A DNA stretch of 64,000 nt. It comes from Kurthia huakuii LAM0618 (lineage in GTDB: Bacteria; Bacillota; Bacilli; Bacillales_A; Planococcaceae). Below the pieces are notes generated by a model. The model was not told the origin of the DNA. It was given only the letters and a program-made list of their open reading frames with translations, and did not search any database. A program made the translations under genes and the position numbers. Each line of letters opens with the position of its first letter. Within the stretch, counting starts at the first letter, position 1. This document shows positions 28,299 to 36,811 of this stretch, piece after piece. Where the stretch lies: contig NZ_AYTB01000008.1 in the NCBI RefSeq assembly GCF_000505545.1, forward strand, positions 744,001-808,000. The letters run 5' to 3'.

Positions 28299-29147
28299 TT
28301 AAATTGTAATGCTTTGTTGCACTTTAGCCTCAAAAGCTTGTTGAAGTTTACGCGTCGTTTCTCCTGGTTTGCCATCGCCAATAAGCGTATCGTTAATTTG
28401 GATAATAGGCGACACTTCAGCACCTGTTGATGTGAAGAATACTTCATCCATCGCCAACAGTTGTTCAACGCTCATCGCCTCTTCAACGATTTCAATGCCG
28501 GCCTCTGTAGCACAACGGAATACAACATCGCGTGTAATGCCTTTTAAAATAAAATTATTTGCTGGATGCGTGTAAACTTTGCCATTTTTCACACCAAAAA
28601 TATTTGATGAAGAACCTTCTGTCACAATATCTCCGCGATGCAAAATGGCTTCTGCACAACCCGCTTCATGTGCAGCTTGTTTCGCTAAGACAGCACCTAA
28701 TAAGTTTAAGCTCTTAATGTCGCAGCGCAACCAACGAATATCATCGTATAATACTGTTTTTACACCTTGCTCAAATTGCGCAACTGGACGTGCACTCACC
28801 TGTGTATAAGCTGTAAATGTAGCACTCGCTTCATCAGGGAAATAATGCTGACGTTGTGCTACGCCGCGCGTTACTTGCATATACACATGGCCTGTTTGAA
28901 GTTGGTCTGCTTCTACTAAATCGTAAACCATTTTATGTAGCACATCTTTTGTATATGGAATAACAATGCGTAGCTCGTCTGCTGAGCGATAAAAACGCTC
29001 GATATGCGCTTCCATTTCAAATAAATGGCCATCGTATACTTTAATCACTTCGTAAACACCATCGCCAAACTGATAGCCGCGGTCTTCAGCATCAATTTTC
29101 GCTTCGTTGCGGTTCATTAATTCATCGTTTACCCAAATATGTGTCAT
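28299..29147 (-). CDS. dat: D-alanine aminotransferase
   Basis: A 282-residue fold-type IV PLP enzyme that interconverts D-alanine and 2-oxoglutarate with pyruvate and D-glutamate, supplying D-amino acids for the wall. The PLP lysine is in CDIKSLNLL (about residue 146), and EGSSSNIF and TGAEVSPI bind the cofactor phosphate. The ATG at 29147 is preferred to the GTG nine bases upstream because of spacing to AAGGGAG. Adjacent to pepV, as in B. subtilis relatives. A branched-chain aminotransferase is less likely given length and motifs. Confidence 0.9.
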   Translation of the reverse strand: MTHIWVNDELMNRNEAKIDAEDRGYQFGDGVYEVIKVYDGHLFEMEAHIERFYRSADELRIVIPYTKDVLHKMVYDLVEADQLQTGHVYMQVTRGVAQRQHYFPDEASATFTAYTQVSARPVAQFEQGVKTVLYDDIRWLRCDIKSLNLLGAVLAKQAAHEAGCAEAILHRGDIVTEGSSSNIFGVKNGKVYTHPANNFILKGITRDVVFRCATEAGIEIVEEAMSVEQLLAMDEVFFTSTGAEVSPIIQINDTLIGDGKPGETTRKLQQAFEAKVQQSITI

Positions 29148-29220
29148 TCCTACCACACTCCCTTTATGTTAAGTAATTGCTCGTTTATTATCACAAAAAA
29201 TGCGTGAAATATCAAAATAA

Positions 29221-30621
29221 TTACGCGTTTGTCGTTGCTAATTCAACGATGGCATCCGCATAGATGGCAGCTGCCTTCACTAAGTTTTCAATAATGACAT
29301 ATTCATCGTGTTGATGGGCAATGTCTGGTTCTCCAGGGAATAACATACCGAATGCTACACCGTTTGGTAATTCGCGCGCGTATGTCCCACCGCCAATTGC
29401 TAAAAGTTCTGCTTTCTCCCCTGTATTACGTTCATAAACAGCCGATAATTTTTGAATCAGTTCTTCTTCTGGCGCAACATAATGCGGCTCAGAATTGTCA
29501 TCAATCACCAATTCAAACCCTGTATTTATAAGTGCACGTTGACCTTGCGCAATAAATGTATCGAAATCATACGATACCGCATAACGCATTGAGACGCGTA
29601 CCTCGCCAATGCGCCCCGCTTCATATTCAACAACACCTGCATTCAGCGTTGTCTCGCCTGACATCTCATCACGGTAAGCTAATCCTAACGCATGACCGCG
29701 TGTTTCTGTACCAAACCCTGTTACGATAAAATCAACAAATTGCTTTGATGTTGCCGTTTCTAAACATGTCGCTAAAAAGCTCGCTAACTTAACCGCCGCA
29801 TTTACGCCATTGTTTGGTTCCATCGCGTGCGCCGATACACCTTTTATAGTCAATGTAAATGTATTTGCGCCATCGTTCGTAATTTCACCCGTTAATGTTT
29901 CTACTGCTAAATACGCCTTAAACTGTGCTGTAATTTCTTCAGGAACATTTTTTACAATTGCTGTCGCAAAATCAGGCACCATATTAATGCGGTGACCTGC
30001 ATGGAATGAACGAAGCTGTTCATCGTGATCTGCCACATCTAATTGACGATACGTCGTTTCTGCAATGCCTTTTTCAGCATTGATAATTGGGAAATCAGCG
30101 TCCGGCGCAAAACCTAATGTCGGCACTTCTTCATGTGCCATATAATGTTTTACACAACGGAACCCCGTCTCTTCATCTGAACCGACAATTAAACGCACGC
30201 GACGCGTCAATTTAATCCCTGAAGCTTTCACCATTTTCATGGCTAACCAAGCAGCCATCGTTGGCCCTTTATCATCAATCGCACCGCGGCCAAATAGCTT
30301 CCCGTCTTCGATTTCAGCGCCAAATGGTTCATGCACCCAATCGCTGCCTGCTGGTACTACATCAACGTGACAAAGCATCCCAACCATTTCCTCGCCTTGC
30401 CCCATTTCAATATAACCAACTTTATTCGCCATATTAACAACGTGCATCTCTTGCTCGGTGCCTTGTTGAAGCATCCAATTTAATGCTTTTAGCGGACCTT
30501 CCCCAAACGGCACTTCCTCTGTCGCTGTTGATTCGTCTAAGACGCTATTAATGCGTACTAACGTCTGTAAATCTGCTATCATCTCTTGCTGGCGTTCTTG
30601 CGCTTGTTTCAACCAATCCAT
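29221..30621 (-). CDS. pepV: Dipeptidase PepV
   Basis: A 466-residue M20 family metallopeptidase. Two-zinc site residues appear in LCHVDVVPAGSDW (about 84-96), GRGAIDDKGP (about 115-124, bridging Asp), and SDEETGFRC (about 152, catalytic Glu). A dimerisation or lid insert lies at about 180-380. PepV splits dipeptides with unspecific N-terminal residues, including D-Ala-containing ones in some species, so its place next to dat may be meaningful, though that is inference. ATG start after AGGAGG. Confidence 0.92.
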   Translation of the reverse strand: MDWLKQAQERQQEMIADLQTLVRINSVLDESTATEEVPFGEGPLKALNWMLQQGTEQEMHVVNMANKVGYIEMGQGEEMVGMLCHVDVVPAGSDWVHEPFGAEIEDGKLFGRGAIDDKGPTMAAWLAMKMVKASGIKLTRRVRLIVGSDEETGFRCVKHYMAHEEVPTLGFAPDADFPIINAEKGIAETTYRQLDVADHDEQLRSFHAGHRINMVPDFATAIVKNVPEEITAQFKAYLAVETLTGEITNDGANTFTLTIKGVSAHAMEPNNGVNAAVKLASFLATCLETATSKQFVDFIVTGFGTETRGHALGLAYRDEMSGETTLNAGVVEYEAGRIGEVRVSMRYAVSYDFDTFIAQGQRALINTGFELVIDDNSEPHYVAPEEELIQKLSAVYERNTGEKAELLAIGGGTYARELPNGVAFGMLFPGEPDIAHQHDEYVIIENLVKAAAIYADAIVELATTNA

Positions 30622-30937
30622 GAATAAAAACCTCCTAAAATAATCTAATCCTAGTGTACACCTTACGTCATATTATTGGATAGCACTTTCCTAAAAACGA
30701 ACGTTCCAAACATTAAAATTGTAAAAAGTTCGTTTATTAACCGTAAATTTTTGGCACTCTATCATTTTTTTGAGGTAAATGTATGGAAGAAAATTTGTTT
30801 TTCGGCTATAATGGTGGTGTCAGAAACAATCTGACCATCAAAACTGAAAAGGGGATGTCTAAGGCAGCAAATGTAGCCTATGAAACTTCGTATCGTCCGC
30901 TAGTCTTGAGAAAAAAGATGAAGGAGTGGTTCACCTT
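30622..30937 (+). other. Gap upstream of ytzE: promoter, hairpin and possible leader frame
   Basis: TATAAT at 30807-30812 is a good -10 box with a poor -35. The transcript would begin near a perfect stem, GTCAGA (30819-30824) with TCTGAC (30830-30835). It then contains a 28-codon frame from ATG 30855 whose stop, TGA 30939-30941, overlaps the ytzE start as ATGA. GGGG directly abuts that ATG, so its translation is uncertain. Confidence 0.4.
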
Positions 30938-31159
30938 ATGAAACCAACAACTGATCGGATGCTTACTCGCATTAAAGATGTGTATATGTATATCCATGAA
31001 AATGGCACTGTTACTACGCAAGATTTAGTCGATGAATTTGGCATCACTCCTCGCACCATTCAGAGAGATTTGAATGTGTTAGCCTATAACGACTTGGTAG
31101 AGAGTCCAAGCAGAGGTAAATGGACAACGACGCGTAAAAAAGTGAAAATGACATCTTAG
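30938..31159 (+). CDS. ytzE: Small DeoR-type helix-turn-helix protein (YtzE)
   Basis: A 73-residue protein that is little more than a DeoR-family winged helix: YIHENGTVTTQDLVDEFGITPRTIQRDLNVL (about residues 18-48). It has no sensor domain. It matches B. subtilis YtzE, a small regulator of unknown target located near pepV and rsuA. The ATG at 30938 follows AAGGAG; the GTG at 30926 overlaps that site and is rejected. Confidence 0.8.
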   Translation: MKPTTDRMLTRIKDVYMYIHENGTVTTQDLVDEFGITPRTIQRDLNVLAYNDLVESPSRGKWTTTRKKVKMTS

Positions 31160-31268
31160 AAAGGTTCGACGACTTAGCTCACGGCTTTCGTTGAATGAGA
31201 AGTGTTAGCTCTAAGAATACCAAACATGCTGATGGCCACCTTCTCACACTCATATTCAGTAACGTAAT

Positions 31269-31308
31269 AAAAATAATGACCATGCTGCGTCGCTTGGTCA
31301 TTATTTTT
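31269..31308. terminator. Perfect 14-bp terminator hairpin after ytzE
   Basis: AAAAATAATGACCA and TGGTCATTATTTTT are exact complements, with a 12-base loop; functions on either strand. Confidence 0.8.
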
Positions 31309-31339
31309 GCCAACAGAATTTAATTGCTCGTACATATTA

Positions 31340-31371
31340 GAGAAGAATGGCACGCTATTCTTCTCTTTTTC
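31340..31371 (+). terminator. Second terminator hairpin after ytzE
   Basis: GAGAAGAAT and ATTCTTCTC form a 9-bp stem followed by TTTTTC. Confidence 0.75.
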
Positions 31372-31475
31372 TATACAAAAAAACACCTCCAAAGCTTTTA
31401 TACCCTAGAAGTGTCGTTCCCTTTTTATATTGTTTCCATTTTTTAGGTCATCCCGAAATGCGCTACCTTTTTTTA

Positions 31476-32189
31476 TTATGGGCGTTCTTGTAGCTGCAAT
31501 ACTTCGTCAGCTGTCAGTTCACGATACTCGCCTAGCGCCAGCTCGTTCCCCAATTGTAATGGCCCCATTGATAAACGTTTTAAATACGTCACTTCTGTCC
31601 CAATTGCTTTAAACATTCGTTTAACTTGGTGAAACTTCCCTTCTGAAATTTCCAATTCAATTTCAGAGACGTCACCGCTTTGCAAAATTGTCAGTTTAGC
31701 CGGCTTCGTTTCATAACCATCATCAATTACAACGCCTTGTTCAAATAAGGCAATATGTTGTTCTGTTACTTCACCCGCAATTTTCGCATAATACACTTTT
31801 GGTACGTGTTTTTTTGGCGATAATAAATTATGTGTAAGCTGACCATCATTTGTAATTAATAAAAAGCCTTCGGTGTCTTTGTCCAAACGCCCGACTGGAA
31901 ATGGCTCAAAATGGCGATGGTACGGCTCTAATAAATCAATAACTGTACGGTCGTAATTGTCTTCTGTTGCTGAAATAACGCCAGCTGGTTTATTCATTAA
32001 TAAATAAATCATCGGTTCATACGTGACACGTTCGCCAAAAATAACAACTGCTTGTTTTTCCGGATCCACTTGTAAACCGACATCTTTTACAACAATATCA
32101 TCAACCGTTACCGCTTTTTGTTTAATGAGTTTTTTCACATCTTTTCGTGTGCCAAAACCCATATTTGCTAATAGTTTATCTAAACGCAT
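31476..32189 (-). CDS. rsuA: RsuA-family 16S rRNA pseudouridine synthase
   Basis: A 237-residue enzyme with an N-terminal S4 RNA-binding domain (MRLDKLLANMGFGTRKDVKKL) and the pseudouridine synthase signature GRLDKDTEGFLLITNDG (about residues 100-116) carrying the catalytic Asp. Probably modifies 16S rRNA at the position equivalent to U516. Eight bases separate it from the upstream flippase gene, so the two are cotranscribed. Confidence 0.9.
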   Translation of the reverse strand: MRLDKLLANMGFGTRKDVKKLIKQKAVTVDDIVVKDVGLQVDPEKQAVVIFGERVTYEPMIYLLMNKPAGVISATEDNYDRTVIDLLEPYHRHFEPFPVGRLDKDTEGFLLITNDGQLTHNLLSPKKHVPKVYYAKIAGEVTEQHIALFEQGVVIDDGYETKPAKLTILQSGDVSEIELEISEGKFHQVKRMFKAIGTEVTYLKRLSMGPLQLGNELALGEYRELTADEVLQLQERP

Positions 32190-32197
32190 ATCTTCTC

Positions 32198-33811
32198 CTA
32201 ATGAATGTGTAATTTTTTCGCTAAACGCTCAAAACGCGAGCCTAATAGTTTTTGTGCTAATCCTAATTTCAGTGATAAGAAGCCATATACCGCAACACCT
32301 ACACCACCACAAATAAATAGATACACCATTGCAACCCAGCGCGTATTTGGCTCTGGTAACACGAGACTTAACAATGCGCGCACAATCACAACAGCTACAA
32401 CCATAACAGCTGTTAACATCGCGATTAATACAATACGGCGCATTAAACGTTTTGGTTTGTAATTTAATACTTTCACAATGACAGCGATATTAATACCAAT
32501 TGTCACGACATAACCAATTGCAGTTGCATAAATGGCACCAGGTGCTTCAAACGCTTGAATCATTTGAATATTAATCGATAATTTAATTAAAATACCAACT
32601 AATAAGCTGAAAATAATCCACTTTTGGTGATCAATTCCTTGTAGTAACGCTGCTGTGACAGAAAATAGTGCGAATAAAATTGCGACTGGTGCATATAATG
32701 CTAAAATATGCGCCCCCATATCACTTGGCGAATACAAGAATGTGTAAATTTCATATGATAAAACAGAAATACCGATAACAGCAGGTAATATTACAAATAG
32801 TAAAATTTGGAATGTTTTATCCATCGTTTCGATTACATCATGATGTTTACGTTGTGTATAAAAACGTGTAATCGCTGGAACAAGTGCCATTGAGAAACCT
32901 GTTGCTAACATAACGGGAATCATCACAATTTTTTGTGTTGTAAAGTTCAACATACTTAAGTATAAATCTGATACTTTGGCGAGGCCGATTTCCGCCATCG
33001 CTGTATTAAATGTTAGCATGTCAATTAATTGGAATAATGTTGATGCGATTCCGACAAATACATAAGGAATTGAATACGTTAATACTTCTTTATAAATTTT
33101 AACGTACGAGAAGTCGCCTGAATCAACGGTTTCTCGTAACTTCAAATCAAATTCTGGCTTCGATTTCTTCCAATAGTAGCCCATCACTGCTAAACCACCG
33201 ATTGCACCAATAAATGATGCAAAAAGCGCAAATGAAATAGCAGATTCTGCTGTGCCATTAAATAAACGCATCATAATAAAAGCACCAACTAATACAACAA
33301 TAATACGCACAATTTGTTCAATCAATTGTGATACCGCTGTTGGTGTCATTTGACCATAGCCTTGGAAGAATCCACGCGTAATACTCATAAATGGTACTAC
33401 GATTAACGCAAAACTTACGGCACGAATGACCGTAGCAATTTGATCTGTTGTAAAAATTTGCTCGTCGTCTTTAATAACGAGTCCTGCTATTGGTTCCGCT
33501 AATAAATAAAGCGTCGCAAAACAGATAACCCCCGACGCAATCATGATCAGGACACCGGACTTCATCAACTTACGGCCTGCTGCATAATCGCCTCGACTAT
33601 TGTACTTCGAGACGAATTTTGATACGGCAACGGGCGCACCCGAAATCGCAATTGACAGCATAATTGAATATGGAATAAAACCGTAAGAGTAAAGTGCCAC
33701 ATTTTCCTCACCAATGATGGCATAGAATGGGAATACATAAATTAAGCCAAGTACTTTCGATAAAAACATACCGATCGTTAAAATGGCTGTCCCTTTCATA
33801 AATGATGACAT
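32198..33811 (-). CDS. Lipid II flippase of the MurJ/YtgP type
   Basis: A 537-residue membrane protein with about 14 helices from the MOP/MATE-like polysaccharide exporter superfamily. The N-terminal FMKGTAILTIGMFLSKVLGLIYVFPFYAIIG is the YtgP signature; B. subtilis YtgP serves as a MurJ, flipping lipid II across the membrane for wall synthesis. The SpoVB paralogues are similar, but the gene order with rsuA and ytfP supports YtgP. Reads into rsuA after eight bases. Confidence 0.88.
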   Translation of the reverse strand: MSSFMKGTAILTIGMFLSKVLGLIYVFPFYAIIGEENVALYSYGFIPYSIMLSIAISGAPVAVSKFVSKYNSRGDYAAGRKLMKSGVLIMIASGVICFATLYLLAEPIAGLVIKDDEQIFTTDQIATVIRAVSFALIVVPFMSITRGFFQGYGQMTPTAVSQLIEQIVRIIVVLVGAFIMMRLFNGTAESAISFALFASFIGAIGGLAVMGYYWKKSKPEFDLKLRETVDSGDFSYVKIYKEVLTYSIPYVFVGIASTLFQLIDMLTFNTAMAEIGLAKVSDLYLSMLNFTTQKIVMIPVMLATGFSMALVPAITRFYTQRKHHDVIETMDKTFQILLFVILPAVIGISVLSYEIYTFLYSPSDMGAHILALYAPVAILFALFSVTAALLQGIDHQKWIIFSLLVGILIKLSINIQMIQAFEAPGAIYATAIGYVVTIGINIAVIVKVLNYKPKRLMRRIVLIAMLTAVMVVAVVIVRALLSLVLPEPNTRWVAMVYLFICGGVGVAVYGFLSLKLGLAQKLLGSRFERLAKKLHIH

Positions 33812-33951
33812 ACTACCCTTCCATTCTTTTTCAAAAAATAAAAATCACTAAATTTTAGTTTACAACTCGAACGACAATTACTCAAATAGTTTCTTCACAT
33901 CGTGTATAATAAATTGGACTGACATTCCAATTTAGAAAGTGAGCGTTTTAT

Positions 33952-35211
33952 ATGTATGATGTAATCGTCATTGGTGGTGGCCCTTCTGGTTTAATGGCCT
34001 CAATCGCCGCTGGTACGAACAATAAAAAAGTATTATTACTCGAAAAGGGTAAAAAACTCGGACAAAAATTAGCAATTTCTGGCGGTGGCCGTTGTAATGT
34101 AACGAACCGCTTACCTGTCGATGAAATTGTCAAACACATCCCAGGAAATGGCCGCTTCCTTTATAGCCCCTTCACAGTTTACAACAACGAAGACATTATT
34201 GCCTTCTTTGAGGGGTTAGGTGTCGCGCTAAAAGAGGAAGACCATGGCCGTATGTTCCCTGTCTCAAATCGTGCACAAGATGTTGTTGATGCGTTGCTTC
34301 AAGAAATGAAGCGTTTAAAAATTGACATCCGTAAGCAAACAGCCGTTTCAAAATTGTTAATGGATGATGAAAAAATCTTAGGTGTTCGCTTAGAATCTGG
34401 CGAAGAAATTACAGCACATGCTGTTGTTGTCGCCGTTGGTGGTAAAGCAGTTCCACAAACAGGCTCTACAGGTGATGGCTACCCTTGGGCTGAGCGCGCT
34501 GGTCATACAGTAACAGATTTGTACCCAACGGAAGTTCCATTGTTGTCGAATGAGACGTTTATTCAATCAAAAGAGTTGCAAGGTCTAGCACTACGCGATG
34601 CGGCCGTGTCTGTTTTAAAGAAAAATGGCAAAGCGATCATTACACACAAAATGGATATGCTCTTTACACATTTTGGTTTAAGTGGCCCCGCTATTTTACG
34701 CTGTAGCCAATTTGTCGTGAAAGAATTGAAAAAAAATGGTGGCAAACCAGTCACTGTTCAAATCCAAGCACTTGTTGATTACAATGCAGAATCTGCGTTC
34801 CAATTGTTAATGAAACAAGCAAAGGCAGAACCGAAAAAAGCACTAAAAAATATTTGGAAAGGCATTGTTCCTGAACGTTGGTTATTATTTTTAATGCAAC
34901 GTGCTGCCATTGCTGAAACAGCTACCGGTGCCGATTTATCAAATGAGCAAGCACGCCATTTAGCCCAAGAGCTTACAGGTTTTAACATGACTGTTTATGG
35001 CACACAACCACTCACAAAGGCATTTGTTACAGGTGGTGGCGTTTCAGTAAAAGAAATCGAACCAAAAACAATGGCATCGAAGAAAAAGCCAGGTCTTTAC
35101 TTCTGTGGTGAAATTTTAGATATTCATGGTTATACAGGTGGTTATAATATTACATCTGCGCTTGTAACAGGCCGCATTGCTGGTGACAGTGCCGCGAACT
35201 TTTCTTTCTAA
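33952..35211 (+). CDS. HI0933-family flavoprotein (YtfP)
   Basis: A 419-residue FAD-dependent oxidoreductase of the HI0933/BaiN type. The dinucleotide-binding motif is [16 protein letters not shown] (residues 5-20), followed by [10 protein letters not shown], and a C-terminal [16 protein letters not shown] with the second FAD segment. Biochemical function of this family in Bacillales is not settled. A TATAAT lies at 33905-33910. It is divergent from the flippase gene. Confidence 0.85.
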   Translation: MYDVIVIGGGPSGLMASIAAGTNNKKVLLLEKGKKLGQKLAISGGGRCNVTNRLPVDEIVKHIPGNGRFLYSPFTVYNNEDIIAFFEGLGVALKEEDHGRMFPVSNRAQDVVDALLQEMKRLKIDIRKQTAVSKLLMDDEKILGVRLESGEEITAHAVVVAVGGKAVPQTGSTGDGYPWAERAGHTVTDLYPTEVPLLSNETFIQSKELQGLALRDAAVSVLKKNGKAIITHKMDMLFTHFGLSGPAILRCSQFVVKELKKNGGKPVTVQIQALVDYNAESAFQLLMKQAKAEPKKALKNIWKGIVPERWLLFLMQRAAIAETATGADLSNEQARHLAQELTGFNMTVYGTQPLTKAFVTGGGVSVKEIEPKTMASKKKPGLYFCGEILDIHGYTGGYNITSALVTGRIAGDSAANFSF

Positions 35212-35253
35212 TGGACGTTCCTATAACGTAAACGATTTGAAAGGGGTCTCTCA

Positions 35254-36024
35254 ATGAAAAAACGCAAATCATCGATAAAATGGCTGTTTGGCTCAGTTGT
35301 TGCCTTTATCCTGTTAACTATTTGTGCAACGATTGCCATCATTCAACTATTTAATGCTGCCAAAACGACATTGCCAGTCCCTTCTAGCGAACAGCAACTA
35401 CGTGAGGAATTTATCGGAGAAATTGGCGAAGTCGCACGAGAGGTTGCAGACGAGCATGATTTATATGCTTCTGTCATGATTGCACAAGCCTCATTAGAAA
35501 GCCATTTTGGTACGAGTGGCCTCGGCAGTGAACCGAATTATAATTTGTATGGTATTAAAGGGAACTATGACGGGCACTCCGTTAAAATGAAGACACAAGA
35601 AGATGATGGCGAAGGTAATCTGTCGACGATTAAAGCGGATTTCCGTAAATACCCTAGCTACCGCGCTTCAATGGAAGATTATGCAGACTTATTAGCAAGC
35701 GGCACATCATGGGATAAAAATATGTATGCTGCGGCATTTAAAACAAACGCTGCAACTTATAAAGATGCCACCGCCGCTTTAACTGGTAGTTACGCGACGG
35801 ACTCTCGTTATCATGAAAAATTAAATGCCTTAATCGAGCAATATGATTTAACTGCTTATGATACTGCTGCAACGAAAAAAACTGTTCAAACAACGTTTTT
35901 TGATAACGTTGAAGATATCGCTGCGGAATATAATATTTCATCGACACTCATTCGCCAATGGAATCATTTAACGACTAATGAGTTGAAAAAAGATAATCAA
36001 ATCATTTTATATATCAATCATTAA
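35254..36024 (+). CDS. Membrane-anchored glucosaminidase (GH73) with LysM-like tail
   Basis: A 256-residue protein with a short cytoplasmic basic start, one membrane helix (about residues 11-32) and an extracellular GH73 endo-beta-N-acetylglucosaminidase domain (about 50-190). The catalytic glutamate lies in ASLESHFGTSGLG (about residue 81), and NLYGIKG and YRASMEDYA are family motifs. The last 45 residues form a LysM-like unit (EDIAAEYNISSTLIRQWNHL). It hydrolyses peptidoglycan glycan chains. The anchor looks uncleaved because no clear signal peptidase site follows. Confidence 0.88.
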   Translation: MKKRKSSIKWLFGSVVAFILLTICATIAIIQLFNAAKTTLPVPSSEQQLREEFIGEIGEVAREVADEHDLYASVMIAQASLESHFGTSGLGSEPNYNLYGIKGNYDGHSVKMKTQEDDGEGNLSTIKADFRKYPSYRASMEDYADLLASGTSWDKNMYAAAFKTNAATYKDATAALTGSYATDSRYHEKLNALIEQYDLTAYDTAATKKTVQTTFFDNVEDIAAEYNISSTLIRQWNHLTTNELKKDNQIILYINH

Positions 36025-36028
36025 TGAT

Positions 36029-36067
36029 AAAAAAGAGGAACTGCCTAAGCGGCAATTCCTCTTTTTC
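36029..36067. terminator. Bidirectional terminator between glucosaminidase and BI-1-like genes
   Basis: AAAAAAGAGGAA...GCC pairs with GGC...TTCCTCTTTTT, A and T runs on both sides. Confidence 0.8.
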
Positions 36068-36069
36068 GT

Positions 36070-36696
36070 TTAGCGATTAAAAATATTTTTAACGTAATAA
36101 ACGAGACTCAATAACTCACGGAATAAGTTAATAAAATCTAAATATAAATCAAGTGCGATAAGCGGTACATCTTCATCACGAATGGTCTGATGACGGATTT
36201 GGTTCATATCGTATAATGTGTATCCGACAAATAAAATAACACCAAATGCGCTCGCAATAACCATTACGATATCACTGAAACCAACGAAAATGGAAATGAT
36301 TGAAAAGATAATTAAACCGATTAAGCCAATTAATAAAATTTTCCACCAACCAGATAAATTTGTCTTCAGATTGTATCCAACAAAACCAACGATAATGAAA
36401 ATAGCAGCGGTTGTACCAAAGATTGCTAATACGAGACCTCCGCCTAGTGCGCCCATATAGAAGTTTAATAAGCTATATAACGTAATCCCTGTTAACAATG
36501 CAAAAAGTGACGATAACCATTTACTCATGCGACGGGCTGTACGACTGAACATAAAGATAATTAAAATGATGAGTGTTGCAATTGAAATAGGCATGACAAG
36601 CGCCGGTGGGATAAATACCCCGATAAATAATCCAACTGCTGTGAGCGCCCATAAAATTGTGAAGAAGCGTAGCACTTTGGGAAATTGTGAATCCAT
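36070..36696 (-). CDS. Bax inhibitor-1 family membrane protein
   Basis: A 208-residue protein with about seven membrane helices. The C-terminal LDLYLDFINLFRELLSL motif, with its acidic residues, is characteristic of the BI-1/YccA/YetJ family, whose B. subtilis member YetJ is a pH-sensitive calcium leak channel. The acidic pair of the sensor is consistent with D and E in this block. Monocistronic, between two terminators. Calcium leak activity here is inference from the family. Confidence 0.8.
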   Translation of the reverse strand: MDSQFPKVLRFFTILWALTAVGLFIGVFIPPALVMPISIATLIILIIFMFSRTARRMSKWLSSLFALLTGITLYSLLNFYMGALGGGLVLAIFGTTAAIFIIVGFVGYNLKTNLSGWWKILLIGLIGLIIFSIISIFVGFSDIVMVIASAFGVILFVGYTLYDMNQIRHQTIRDEDVPLIALDLYLDFINLFRELLSLVYYVKNIFNR

Positions 36697-36765
36697 ATGA
36701 ATCTCTCCTAATAAAATGTCTTTGTTTACTATACGTTTAACTACTTAAATAGTTTCATTTCATGC

Positions 36766-36802
36766 AAAAAAGAGTTTAGAGAAATTTCCTCTAAACTCTT
36801 TT
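36766..36802 (-). terminator. Terminator of leuS
   Basis: AAAAGAGTTTAGAG and CTCTAAACTCTTTT pair over 14 bases, with a T run on the minus strand. Confidence 0.85.
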
Positions 36803-36811
36803 AATGATGCA

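Larger units (their letters stand above)
31160..31475. other. Gap between ytzE and rsuA: two tandem terminators
   Basis: A 316-base convergent gap. Apart from two hairpin terminators (31269-31308 and 31340-31371) I see no supported gene. A 72-codon minus-strand frame here runs through both hairpins and is rejected. Confidence 0.6.

Noticed and set aside
31174-31392. 72-codon minus-strand frame with ATGGAGGTG at its start
   Set aside because: It reads straight through both terminator hairpins, so its sequence is dictated by inverted repeats; no family resemblance.
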